From the NCBI RefSeq assembly GCF_000397205.1, contig NC_021237.1:5315501-5379500 (forward strand): 64,000 nt of DNA, in the 5' to 3' direction. Below the pieces are notes generated by a model. That model saw only the letters and a program-made list of their open reading frames with translations, ran no database searches and was not told the origin of the DNA. This document shows, piece after piece, positions 8,599-16,239 of this stretch (position 1 is the stretch's first letter; every line of letters starts with the position of its first letter). This DNA comes from Pseudomonas protegens CHA0. GTDB taxonomy: Bacteria; Pseudomonadota; Gammaproteobacteria; Pseudomonadales; Pseudomonadaceae. A program made the position numbers and the translations under genes.

Positions 8599-9066
8599 TC
8601 AAAGCGGGCGTTCCATCTTGATGATCTCGATGGACACCGGGCTGTTGCCGCGGCTGAAAGTGCCCTCGCCGATCTTCTGGAAGCCGTGGTAGGCATAGAA
8701 GCCTTCGGCCGTCAGGGTCGCCTCCAGGTAGGCCGAGCTGGCACCGCTGGCCCGCAGCCGAGCCAGCGCCACCTCCAGCAGACGGCTGCCCAGGCCACGC
8801 CTGGCCACATCGCCACGGATGAACAGCTTGCTGACCTCATTGCCGTCGAGTTCGACGAACCCTTCGATCTGCTCGCCCTCGGCCAGCCACAGCGATCCCT
8901 TTTCCACGGCTTCGCGGTAGGTTTCCGGGGAGCGCCCATCGAGCCACATGCGGATCTGCTGATCGCTGTATTCAGAGGTGCACAGGCGCTCTACCGAGTT
9001 GCGGTGGGTCTCGAAAATACCGATCAGATCGTCCGTGGTGGCCTGGCGTATCCGTACATTGCTCAT
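8599..9066 (-). CDS. GNAT-family N-acetyltransferase
   Basis: A 155-residue single-domain acetyltransferase. The acetyl-CoA loop R-R-G-L-G-S-R (motif A, Q/RxxGxG/A) and the beta strand before it (SKLFIRGDVA) are clear, and YAYHGFQKIGEG matches the C-terminal Y-x-x-x-GF element. Its ATG follows directly on the stop of the exporter gene (TGAATG), so the two are coupled. GNAT enzymes acetylate amines using acetyl-CoA. In a cluster for an amino-acid or peptide product, with an exporter next door, it may N-acetylate the product or an intermediate as self-protection or as a tailoring step; both are inference. A 104-base gap without genes separates it from the FrhB-like gene, so a second promoter could lie there, though I see no convincing one. 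Confidence 0.8.
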   Translation of the reverse strand: MSNVRIRQATTDDLIGIFETHRNSVERLCTSEYSDQQIRMWLDGRSPETYREAVEKGSLWLAEGEQIEGFVELDGNEVSKLFIRGDVARRGLGSRLLEVALARLRASGASSAYLEATLTAEGFYAYHGFQKIGEGTFSRGNSPVSIEIIKMERPL

Positions 9067-10002
9067 TCAGCTGAACTCCACTTTCTTGGGGGCGGGGTGG
9101 TAGCGAAACTTGAAATTGATCAGGCTGCCCAGCATCACCAGGGCACTGCCGAGCATCAGGTGCAGGCTCAGGGGCGTTTCCCCCAGCCACACCGACAGGT
9201 AGCTGGCGCCGATGGGGTACAGCACGCCGACATAGCCGGCGTTCTCGGCGCCCATGCGCTTGATCAGGTCGATGAACAGCACGAACACCAGCGCCGAGCA
9301 CACCACCCCCAGGTACAGCAGGATGCCCAGATCGGCCAGGGTGCCCGGCAGTTGCAAGCCATGGCCGCCCAGCAACAGGCTGACGGCGTATAGAGCGCAG
9401 GCCCAGCCGGCCGCCACCTTGTTGATGTGCAAAGTGCCGAGCTGGCAGATCTTCTGGATGTGCTCCGAAAGCACCGATCCGATGGCCACCGCCAGGAAGG
9501 AAGTCAGGCCCAGGGCCACCCCCGCCAGCGACAGCGGCCGCCCCGGATCGCCAAGCATGAACAGCCCCAGCCCGGCGATGCTCACCAGTGCGCCGAGCAG
9601 GTTGTGCAGGGCGACCGGCACATGCAGGAACAGGCGCTTGATGCCGATGATGTAGAAAATCACAAAGGCGCTGAGGCAGGCCATCTGCGCACTGCCCAGG
9701 TAAGCGGTGGCCAGATAGGCCAGGCCGATGCCGGCATAGAAGTACACCGCCCCCACCCCGGCCATCAGCAAGTAGGCCTTGCGGGTTACCGGCTGCTGCG
9801 GGCCGGCGAACAGCCGTTGCCACAGCCACAGCACCCCGTAGGCAATGAGGAAACGCAGCATCAGCGAAGAGCCGACGTCGCTGTGTTCCACCTGCAGCGA
9901 AATGGCGATCCAGTTGGTGGACCAGATCAGCAGGCAGCCGAGGAAAATCAGCACGGCGACCAGTGAACGGGGTTTCTTGTTGTTATCGGGTAAGGCGTTC
10001 AT
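9067..10002 (-). CDS. EamA/DMT-family exporter
   Basis: A 311-residue membrane protein with about ten hydrophobic segments in two repeats of five, the plan of the drug/metabolite transporter (EamA, RhaT-like) family. The first repeat begins LVAVLIFLGCLLIWSTNW and the second has LSLAGVALGLTSFLAVAIG. Members move amino acids, their analogues and small metabolites out of the cytoplasm. Encoded in the middle of the NRPS operon, ten bases after the A-T-E gene stop and abutting the GNAT gene, it most likely exports the cluster product or protects against it. Nothing in the sequence fixes the substrate. Confidence 0.8.
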   Translation of the reverse strand: MNALPDNNKKPRSLVAVLIFLGCLLIWSTNWIAISLQVEHSDVGSSLMLRFLIAYGVLWLWQRLFAGPQQPVTRKAYLLMAGVGAVYFYAGIGLAYLATAYLGSAQMACLSAFVIFYIIGIKRLFLHVPVALHNLLGALVSIAGLGLFMLGDPGRPLSLAGVALGLTSFLAVAIGSVLSEHIQKICQLGTLHINKVAAGWACALYAVSLLLGGHGLQLPGTLADLGILLYLGVVCSALVFVLFIDLIKRMGAENAGYVGVLYPIGASYLSVWLGETPLSLHLMLGSALVMLGSLINFKFRYHPAPKKVEFS

Positions 10003-10012
10003 GGAGGTTTCT

Positions 10013-12886
10013 CTAGCTCAAGGCAGCGGTGATCCCGGTCAGCAGCGACTCCAGGCGTTCTTCGCCGAAGACCTGCGGGTCATAGTCGATTTTCAGCAGC
10101 AACTCGCCCGCGGCCAGGTAGCCGGTGAACTCCAGGTGATGGCTGGGGCTGCCCTGCATCAGTTGCAGGCTCAAGGGATGCACGCCGACCCGGGCCCCGG
10201 GCGGGTTCTCCACGGCGCCCAGGAAGTTGTAGCTGTAGCCGCAATCGAACAGGCCCTTGAGGCGCTCGGCCTCGGGCGTGGCGAAATAACGGTTGCCGAA
10301 GCTGTGGGCAATGCCCTGGCTGGCTTGCTGGCCGGCCTTGATTTCCCTGGCGATCTGCTCCAGGTCCAGGCTGGCAACTTGCAGCACCAGCGGGTAGATC
10401 ACCGTCAGCCAGCCGAACACGCTGTTGAGCTCGGCGCCGCTCTTGTCCAGGGCCCGCCCATGGTCGAGCAAATGGACTTTCTGGAACGGGTTGTCATCGC
10501 TCTGGCTCATGGCGCGCAGGATGGCCGCCAGCAGCAACTGGCTGGTCTCGGCCACACCCTGGGCCCACTGCGGCAGGTCGCGGACCGGCCCCAGGCACAG
10601 TTCGGCTCGCCGAAAGGCCTCGCGCCGGGGAAACTCGGGGCGCTGCCCGGTCAACTGCGCGCAGCGGCCCCAGGGCAGGGCTTCCCAGAACGCTTCATGG
10701 GTCGCCGCGGCATGCTCGCGCTGGTAGCTCTGCTGCCACTCCTCGAAGGCCGTCGGCCGCGGCCAGCTTTGCATGCACTCCAGGCCCTGCCCCAGGCATT
10801 CGTCCAGCTCGGAAACCAGCAGCATCCAGGAGTAGCGATCGACCTGGAACTGGTGCCCGGCAATGATCAGGTGATGGCCAGCGGCGTCCTGTTGCTGGCT
10901 GAAGCAGAAGAGTTGCCCCTGGCTCAGGGAGATGGCTGCGCAGGTCCGCTGCACCGCTTGCTGCAGATCCGTTCCGGCAGGCTGCAGCCCCTGATCCTGA
11001 ACGCCCGCCTCGATAAAGTGATGGCGGAAAATTGCCCGCAGCGCCTGGCTGACTCGCTGTGGCTCCTGGCCGGCGGCTATGTCCAGCACCAGGGCCTGGT
11101 TCCAGTGATCCAGGTCGCTGATGCCGCGGCTCAGCAGGAAGCGGCGATTGGGCAGGCCCTCGACCTGCGGCCGGGAAACCCCGGGCCGGGCCTTGGCCGC
11201 CGCCGCATGCACCGGCAATTGCCCCAGGGCCTGATCCGACAGCAACTCTTCCAGGTCCAGCACCAGGCCCTTTCTCTTCAGCGTGGCAACCACCTGCAAG
11301 GCCCGCAGCGAATCGCCGCCATTGTCGATAAAGCTCTTGGCCCGGTCCGGGCTCTGCCCGCCAAGTACCTGGCCGATGGCTTGCCAGAAAGGCTCCGGTG
11401 CGGCCTGTGCCGGCTCCGGCGCCGCCATGGCGCGGGCAGCCAGTTGCGCCAACGCCTGCCGGTCGATCTTGTTGTTGCGGTTCAAGGCAAAACGCTCCAC
11501 CAGCAGGAAGCGCGCCGGCACCCGGTGCGCCGGCAGTGCGGCCCTGGCGGCCTGACGCAGGAGGTCTTCGCCAAGGCTGGCGTCACGGGCAATGACAAAG
11601 GCCACCAGGGCCAGGTTGTCCCCGGCCTGATGGGCGATCACACAGGCTTCCCGTACCTGGGCCAGAGCCTTGAGCTCCGACTCCACCTGGACCAGGCTGA
11701 CCTTCTGCCCGTTGATCTTGACGATGGAATCCTTGCGCCCCAGCAGGCGTATGGCGCCATCGGGCTGGTGGCACGCCAGATCACCGGTGGCGTAGCACTG
11801 GCGCTGCGAGTCCAGGGGGCTGGGTTGGGTCAGCTCGACGATCAGCCCGCTGGCCGGGTCCAGGCGCCGGGCCACCAGGGAAGAATAGAGCAGCAGTTCA
11901 CCCACCCCATCGCCGTAGGGCTGCTCCGGTTCCTGGGCAATGTCCAGGGTGACGCCTTCCACCGGCCGGTCCAGGGCCCAGGTCGGGTCCTGCAGCGTCT
12001 GCCCCTGGTCGATGCGGGCGTAGAGCGCGGTGGTGCATTCGGTCGGCCCGTAGGCGTTGAACAACTGCGAGCCTGGGGCAAAGGCGTGGTTGAAGCGCTG
12101 GATGTCCGAGGGGTGGATGATCTCGCCGCCGATCACCAGTTGCTTGGGCCGGGCATAGACGGCGCTCGCATCGCTGTAGAAGGCACGCAGATAGGGCACC
12201 GTCATATGCAACACATCGATGTCATGTTCGACGATCAGCGCCTCGACTGCGGCGAAGTCATGCTCCCGGGGGTTGAGGCTGCACAGGGTGGCGCCAGTCT
12301 TCAGGCTGGCGAAGATGTCCATCAGGCCGGCGTCCCACCCCGCGGAAGCCAGTTGCAGCACACGCTGCCCGGGGCCGATTCCGACATAGCCGATGTAGTT
12401 GTCAATGTGCCGGCCCAGGGCCTCGATGCGCTGCACTATGGCCTTGGGCTCGCCAGTGGAGCCGCTGGTGAAGATCACGTAGTCCTGGCAACGCAACGGG
12501 TATTCCCGGCCAGGGGGCACGGGCCGGGGTTGCAGGTGCTGCAGGTCGAGCACCGGCAAGGAACGGGTCAGTTGTGAACCAGGCCGTGTCGTGCCATTGA
12601 GGACCAGGTTCACGCCCAGGTGCTGGAGCACCGGCATCAACTCGTCGAGGTTGCTCGCCGGGTCGATGAACACCACTCGCCGGGCGGCGGACAAGGCCGC
12701 GATCAACGCCGCATACATGGCCCGGCCATGGCTGGCATACAGCGCCAGCACCGGCTCCGGCAACCCTTGCAGCTCGGCGCTGACCCCCTCGCGCAACTGG
12801 TCGAGCGCGGCAAAGCCAAGGCTGCCCTGGACATCGATGACACCCGCAACATCGGTACCCGCCATGCGGGTAAAAGCCTGCAACAT
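10013..12886 (-). CDS. NRPS protein, adenylation - carrier - degenerate epimerisation domain (A-T-E)
   Basis: A 957-residue protein. The adenylation domain has FTSGSTGEPK (near 140), FNAYGPTE (276), YATGDL (365), GRKDSIVKINGQ (384) and the A10 Lys in NNKID. The by-eye specificity string is D-A-M-P-V-G-A-T-A, which I cannot assign. The carrier domain has SFIDNGGDSL (Ser526). The last 380 residues follow the epimerisation-domain plan: an N-terminal HWNQ motif, VDRYSW, an EGHGRE-like box, GWLTVIYP (825) and YNFLG (886). Both catalytic positions are changed: HHxxxDG reads HQFQVDR (678-684), so the second His is Gln, and the Glu of EGHGRE is Leu (LDHGRA, 807). Epimerisation activity is therefore doubtful; the domain may be a docking or condensation-like relic. 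AGGGA lies ahead of the ATG. It sits 21 bases after the aminotransferase. Confidence 0.85.
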   Translation of the reverse strand: MLQAFTRMAGTDVAGVIDVQGSLGFAALDQLREGVSAELQGLPEPVLALYASHGRAMYAALIAALSAARRVVFIDPASNLDELMPVLQHLGVNLVLNGTTRPGSQLTRSLPVLDLQHLQPRPVPPGREYPLRCQDYVIFTSGSTGEPKAIVQRIEALGRHIDNYIGYVGIGPGQRVLQLASAGWDAGLMDIFASLKTGATLCSLNPREHDFAAVEALIVEHDIDVLHMTVPYLRAFYSDASAVYARPKQLVIGGEIIHPSDIQRFNHAFAPGSQLFNAYGPTECTTALYARIDQGQTLQDPTWALDRPVEGVTLDIAQEPEQPYGDGVGELLLYSSLVARRLDPASGLIVELTQPSPLDSQRQCYATGDLACHQPDGAIRLLGRKDSIVKINGQKVSLVQVESELKALAQVREACVIAHQAGDNLALVAFVIARDASLGEDLLRQAARAALPAHRVPARFLLVERFALNRNNKIDRQALAQLAARAMAAPEPAQAAPEPFWQAIGQVLGGQSPDRAKSFIDNGGDSLRALQVVATLKRKGLVLDLEELLSDQALGQLPVHAAAAKARPGVSRPQVEGLPNRRFLLSRGISDLDHWNQALVLDIAAGQEPQRVSQALRAIFRHHFIEAGVQDQGLQPAGTDLQQAVQRTCAAISLSQGQLFCFSQQQDAAGHHLIIAGHQFQVDRYSWMLLVSELDECLGQGLECMQSWPRPTAFEEWQQSYQREHAAATHEAFWEALPWGRCAQLTGQRPEFPRREAFRRAELCLGPVRDLPQWAQGVAETSQLLLAAILRAMSQSDDNPFQKVHLLDHGRALDKSGAELNSVFGWLTVIYPLVLQVASLDLEQIAREIKAGQQASQGIAHSFGNRYFATPEAERLKGLFDCGYSYNFLGAVENPPGARVGVHPLSLQLMQGSPSHHLEFTGYLAAGELLLKIDYDPQVFGEERLESLLTGITAALS

Positions 12887-12907
12887 GATATCCCTGCCTG
12901 GTTGTTA

Positions 12908-14146
12908 TTAGAGGGAGCGACAAACGCCCTGCAGTGTCTGCATGAATGCCTGGATTTCCTGCTGGGAGATGCTCAGTGGCGGGGTCAGCTTGACCGTCGC
13001 CGGATTGCGCCCGCCGGTGCGCACGATCACCCCGTGCTCCAGCAGCCGGTTGCGCAGCGCCAGTACATCAGCGCCCTGGCCCTGGCCCTCGAAATCGAAG
13101 GCGAGCATCATGCCGCGGCCGCGCACATTGACCACTCGCGCGTCCTGGGCCCCCAGGCCTTCCAGGGCCTGGCGCAGGTACGCGCCGTTGCTCGCCGCCC
13201 ACTGCCAGGGCTGTTCCTGGTGGTAGATATCCAGCACCTTGGAAGCCACGGCACAGGCCAGCGGCATCAGGGTGAAGGTGGAGGAATGCTCGGCATAGCC
13301 CAGGCAGTCCACCAGTTCCGGGCGGCCTACCACCGCGGAAATCGGCAAGCCATTGCCCAGGGCCTTGCCCAGCACCAACAGGTCCGGCAGCAGTTGCGGG
13401 TTGCTGAAAAACGGCGTCCCGGTGCGGCCAAAACCGGTGTAGATCTCATCGAATATGGTGATCACGCCGAAGGTCCTGCCCAGTTCGACAATCGCTTCGA
13501 GCAACGCCAGAGGCACCGGATACATGCCCTCCGCTGCCTGGATCGGCTCGATGATCAGCGCCGCGGGCAAGCAATTGGCCTGCTGCGCCTGGCGCAGATC
13601 CTCGGCCAGTTGCTCACGCCACAAGGCGGCCAGGGCCGGGTCCTGGTCGGCGTCATAGTCCAGGGCCAGGGCGGTCAGTTGCAGGCTGTCGCCACCGGCC
13701 AGGTGCTTGCGAAAACCGCGGTTGGAGGTCACCGACAGGGCGCCCTGGGTCTTGCCATGGAAGGAATTGTGGAAATACACCACGCCCTGGCGTCCGGTAG
13801 CGGCGCGGGCGATTTTCAGCGCCACCTCGATTGCCTCGGCACCGGTGACCGCGCCAAACACCGAAGCCTGCGCATAGGGCACCAGCCCCTCCAGCTTGGC
13901 GACCACTTCATGGCGCTGCGGGTTGTCGATGTTCCAACCGGTATGGATCAGCAGTTCGGATTGACGCTTGAGGACTTCGACCAGGTCATCGCGCTGATAA
14001 CCCAGGTTGGCGGCACCGCTGCCACCGGACATGTCGAGGAAGGATTTGCCCTGCTCATCGTAGAGAAAGCACCCCTTGCCACGAATGACGGAAGGGCTGG
14101 AGGGGGCACTGCGCCTAACGGATATTGCAACTGCTTCTGTGAACAT
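12908..14146 (-). CDS. Class III (PLP) aminotransferase, first gene of the cluster
   Basis: A 412-residue class III aminotransferase of the acetylornithine/ornithine/diaminobutyrate type. Visible are TGAEAIEVALK (phosphate-binding), NSFHGKT, EPIQAAEG, FDEIYTGFGRTG (PLP-ring Asp233) and the Schiff-base Lys261 in LGKALGNGLP. The ATG at 14146 is chosen because AAGGTGA lies just before it and homologous sequence starts there; an upstream in-frame ATG at 14299 would add 51 residues with no family resemblance. The family transfers amino groups to or from distal carbons of omega-amino acids or to keto groups. Here it probably installs the amine of the building block made by the EPSPS-like, FrhB-like and BchC-like enzymes. 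It is the promoter-proximal gene of the operon; the regulatory DNA lies at 14147-14534. Confidence 0.85.
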   Translation of the reverse strand: MFTEAVAISVRRSAPSSPSVIRGKGCFLYDEQGKSFLDMSGGSGAANLGYQRDDLVEVLKRQSELLIHTGWNIDNPQRHEVVAKLEGLVPYAQASVFGAVTGAEAIEVALKIARAATGRQGVVYFHNSFHGKTQGALSVTSNRGFRKHLAGGDSLQLTALALDYDADQDPALAALWREQLAEDLRQAQQANCLPAALIIEPIQAAEGMYPVPLALLEAIVELGRTFGVITIFDEIYTGFGRTGTPFFSNPQLLPDLLVLGKALGNGLPISAVVGRPELVDCLGYAEHSSTFTLMPLACAVASKVLDIYHQEQPWQWAASNGAYLRQALEGLGAQDARVVNVRGRGMMLAFDFEGQGQGADVLALRNRLLEHGVIVRTGGRNPATVKLTPPLSISQQEIQAFMQTLQGVCRSL

Positions 14147-14300
14147 CCTGTCACCTTGAGTAAGCCGGGCTTGTGACTCACGCACAGACTCAGGGACAGA
14201 TTCGTACAGGCAGGGCAAAGCCCTGCTGACTGCGAAGTTACCGACCCTGGTATGTGTTCTCCTTGCCAGGGACGCAACCCCTGTCGGCAATGGCGGCAAG

Positions 14301-14329
14301 ATTTACGCGGGAGGCATTTGTGCTGTCAA
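14301..14329 (-). promoter_or_regulatory. Candidate sigma-70 promoter of the biosynthetic operon
   Basis: On the minus strand a perfect -35 box TTGACA (14329-14324) is followed 17 bases later by GTAAAT (14306-14301), a weak -10 box. It faces the aminotransferase gene. A weak -10 with a perfect -35 suits an activated or conditional promoter. Judged by eye only. Confidence 0.35.
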
Positions 14330-14346
14330 CGAGCCCCGCACTTATT

Positions 14347-14407
14347 CTGAATTTAAAGCGATAACCCCTGAAAAAAAGGGGGAATTCAGATAAAGCCCCT
14401 GAATTTA
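14347..14407. repeat. Short direct repeats upstream of the operon promoter
   Basis: CTGAATTTA occurs at 14347-14355 and again at 14399-14407, and CCCCTGAA at 14365-14372 and 14396-14403. A run AAAAAAAGGGGG lies between them. The repeats sit just upstream of the candidate promoter, where an activator or repressor could bind. Repeat identity is seen; the role is inference. Confidence 0.4.
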
Positions 14408-14534
14408 TCAAGGTTTTTAGAGATGAGTCCGGCTACCGGCAAAAGGCCAGCCTCTGCAGAAGAGTTGATATTCAAGCAGTGAGAAGAAGGCAAGCTGAGC
14501 AGCTGAGTGGCGGGATCACGGTTTTTTGCAAGGC

Positions 14535-14575
14535 AAAAAAAAACCCGGAAATCCTCACTTTCGTGGGCCTTCCGG
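14535..14575 (-). terminator. Rho-independent terminator after tRNA-Lys
   Basis: On the minus strand CCGGAA (14575-14570) pairs with TTCCGG (14550-14545), with further partial pairing inside, followed by a run of nine T (14543-14535). It lies 20 bases beyond the 3' end of the tRNA and separates tRNA transcription from the biosynthetic operon. Confidence 0.75.
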
Positions 14576-14595
14576 ATTTTCTAAACCGCCAAATA

Positions 14596-14671
14596 TGGTG
14601 GGTCGTGTGGGATTCGAACCTACGACCAATTGGTTAAAAGCCAACTGCTCTACCAACTGAGCTAACGACCC
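14596..14671 (-). tRNA. tRNA-Lys (anticodon UUU)
   Basis: The minus strand gives a 76-base cloverleaf from GGGTCGTTAGCTCAG to an encoded CCA end. The D arm (TAGCTCAGTTGGTAGAGC), anticodon loop CTTTTAA with anticodon TTT, and T loop GGTTCGAATCC are all clear, and the acceptor arms GGGTCGT/ACGACCC pair. The 3' end faces the biosynthetic cluster. In P. aeruginosa the tRNA-Lys gene beside queC is a known attachment site of PAPI/pKLC102-type islands. Confidence 0.97.
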
Positions 14672-14688
14672 GCTGTGTGGTGGCGCGT

Positions 14689-14716
14689 ATAATACTGATT
14701 TCTAACGGGAATTCAA
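14689..14716 (-). promoter_or_regulatory. Promoter of tRNA-Lys
   Basis: On the minus strand TTGAAT (14716-14711) and TATTAT (14694-14689) are spaced by 16 bases, a good sigma-70 match, ending 18 bases before the mature tRNA 5' end. Confidence 0.65.
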
Positions 14717-14734
14717 CACCCTATATGAAAAAAA

Positions 14735-15424
14735 TCAAAAATAAGGTGTTGGATCACTGATTCCGGCCGCCCTGAAGCCTTCAGCACGCAAACGGCAGCT
14801 GTCACATTTGCCGCACGCGTGGCCGCTATCGTCTGCCTGATAGCAGGAAACCGTCAGCCCGTAATCAACCCCCAGGCGAACCCCGGCCTGGATGATCTCG
14901 GCCTTGCTGAGGTTCTGCAGCGGCGCCTGGATACGAAAGCCCTGCCCTTCGACACCGGCCTTGGTCGCCAGGTTGGCCATGCGCTCGAAGGCTTCGACGA
15001 ACTCGGGACGGCAATCCGGATAACCGGAATAATCCACCGCATTGACACCGATGAAGATATCCCGCGCGTGCAGGACTTCCGCCCAGCCCAGGGCCAGGGA
15101 CAGGAAGACGGTGTTGCGTGCCGGCACGTAGGTGACAGGAATGCCCTCCCCCGGCGCCTCTGGCACCTCGATGGTGCTATCAATCAGTGCCGAGCCGCCA
15201 ATACCGTTGAGGTTCAGGCCGATCACCTTGTGCTCCACCACACCGAGGTCCCGGGCCACGCGCTCGGCGGCGTGCAACTCGGCCCGATGGCGCTGGCCGT
15301 AATCGAAGCTCATGGTGTAGCAGCGGTAGCCTTCGGCGCGAGCCATGGCCACCACGGTGGCAGAGTCCAGGCCACCGGACAGCAGGATCACGGCACGCTT
15401 TTCACTCGATGCTTGTTCAGTCAT
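14735..15424 (-). CDS. queC: 7-cyano-7-deazaguanine synthase QueC
   Basis: A 229-residue protein that converts 7-carboxy-7-deazaguanine to preQ0 with ATP and ammonia, on the way to queuosine in tRNA. The N-terminal PP-loop [10 protein letters not shown] is clear, as is the C-terminal zinc site (SCYQ...CGKCDSC). The ATG at 15424 lies one base after the queE stop, so queE and queC are coupled; the longer in-frame extension upstream would run inside queE. The length matches the family. Confidence 0.95.
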   Translation of the reverse strand: MTEQASSEKRAVILLSGGLDSATVVAMARAEGYRCYTMSFDYGQRHRAELHAAERVARDLGVVEHKVIGLNLNGIGGSALIDSTIEVPEAPGEGIPVTYVPARNTVFLSLALGWAEVLHARDIFIGVNAVDYSGYPDCRPEFVEAFERMANLATKAGVEGQGFRIQAPLQNLSKAEIIQAGVRLGVDYGLTVSCYQADDSGHACGKCDSCRLRAEGFRAAGISDPTPYF

Positions 15425-15425
15425 G

Positions 15426-16073
15426 TCAGCGCCCCGGCTCGTCATTCCAAAGGTATTTATGCAGCTGCAGTTGCAGACGTACTGGCAGGTTGTCGGCGAC
15501 GATCCAGTCCGCCAGGTCTCGTGCATTCAAGTCATGGTGGCTGGGCGAAAACAGCACTTCGCCGGCGCGTCGCTCAAGACCGTACTGGATCAGCTTGGAC
15601 ACCGCCCAGTCATAGTCCTCGCGGGAGCAGATGACAAACTTGACCTGGTCGTTGGCGGTCAGCAGCTCGATATTCTCGTAGCGGTTGCGGTGCGCTTCCT
15701 TGGAGCCGGGAGTCTTGAGATCAAGGATCCGGCTGACGCGCGGGTCCACCGCAGAGATATCCAGGGCACCGCTGGTTTCCAGCGAGACCTCGTAGCCGGC
15801 ATCGCACAAGTGCTGGAGCAAGGGAATGGCATTGGGCTGGGCCAGAGGCTCGCCACCAGTGACGCAGACGTAGCGAGGGCGGAAACCGGCAACCTGCTCC
15901 AGCAGGCTATCGAGGGTCCGCTGGCTACCGCCGCTGAACGCGTAGGCACTGTCGCAGTATTGGCAACGCAACGGGCAACCGGTCAGGCGCACAAAAACCG
16001 TGGGCAGCCCGGCAGTCCGAGTTTCCCCCTGCAACGAGTAGAAAACTTCGGTGATTCTCAATGTGTCTTGCAT
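15426..16073 (-). CDS. queE: 7-carboxy-7-deazaguanine synthase QueE
   Basis: A 215-residue radical-SAM enzyme that contracts the ring of 6-carboxytetrahydropterin to 7-carboxy-7-deazaguanine, the step before QueC. It shows FYSLQGE near the N-terminus, the CPLRCQYC cluster motif and TGGEPLAQ for SAM binding. I prefer the ATG at 16073 (MQDTLRIT); a GTG three codons upstream (16082) is the alternative, and neither has a strong ribosome site. Confidence 0.95.
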   Translation of the reverse strand: MQDTLRITEVFYSLQGETRTAGLPTVFVRLTGCPLRCQYCDSAYAFSGGSQRTLDSLLEQVAGFRPRYVCVTGGEPLAQPNAIPLLQHLCDAGYEVSLETSGALDISAVDPRVSRILDLKTPGSKEAHRNRYENIELLTANDQVKFVICSREDYDWAVSKLIQYGLERRAGEVLFSPSHHDLNARDLADWIVADNLPVRLQLQLHKYLWNDEPGR

Positions 16074-16191
16074 AGTCGCCACGGGCGTAACAGCTAAACA
16101 GGCTGTCCGCCTCCGTCAGGCACTTCAAGGAACCCCGCCATCGCGCAGATCCCAGGAAGCGTGTTTCAGAAAAAGGGCATGGATTCTAACG

Positions 16192-16216
16192 AAAAAACCC
16201 GCGACAAGCGCGGGTT
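16192..16216 (-). terminator. Terminator of the tol-pal operon
   Basis: On the minus strand AACCCGCG and CGCGGGTT form an eight-pair stem with a five-base loop, ending in a T run (T6 from 16197 to 16192). It lies just past the cpoB stop. Confidence 0.85.
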
Positions 16217-16239
16217 TCTTGTAACGGAGGCCAACGCAC

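Larger units (their letters stand above)
14147..14534. other. Leader and control region of the biosynthetic operon
   Basis: About 390 bases with no convincing gene, more AT-rich than the coding DNA around it, particularly 14340-14430. It holds a candidate leftward promoter (14301-14329) and a set of short direct repeats (14347-14407), listed separately. The untranslated leader from that promoter to the aminotransferase ATG would be about 150 bases. I see no regulatory gene in the cluster, so control must come through this DNA or from elsewhere. Confidence 0.6.

Noticed and set aside
9845..12577. A 910-codon plus-strand frame opposite the A-T-E NRPS gene
   Set aside because: Antisense shadow of a gene with all NRPS core motifs; the translation has no recognisable family.
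1225..14146. Identity with the AMB (methoxyvinylglycine) or FVG cluster
   Set aside because: Those clusters carry iron-dependent hydroxylases, a LysE-type exporter or formyltransferase and aminooxy genes; none is present here, while aroA-, frhB- and bchC-like genes are not part of them as far as I recall.
1..14595. Insertion sequence, integrase or att duplicate that would prove an island
   Set aside because: Both strands were read for transposase or integrase signatures and for a copy of the tRNA 3' end; none was seen.
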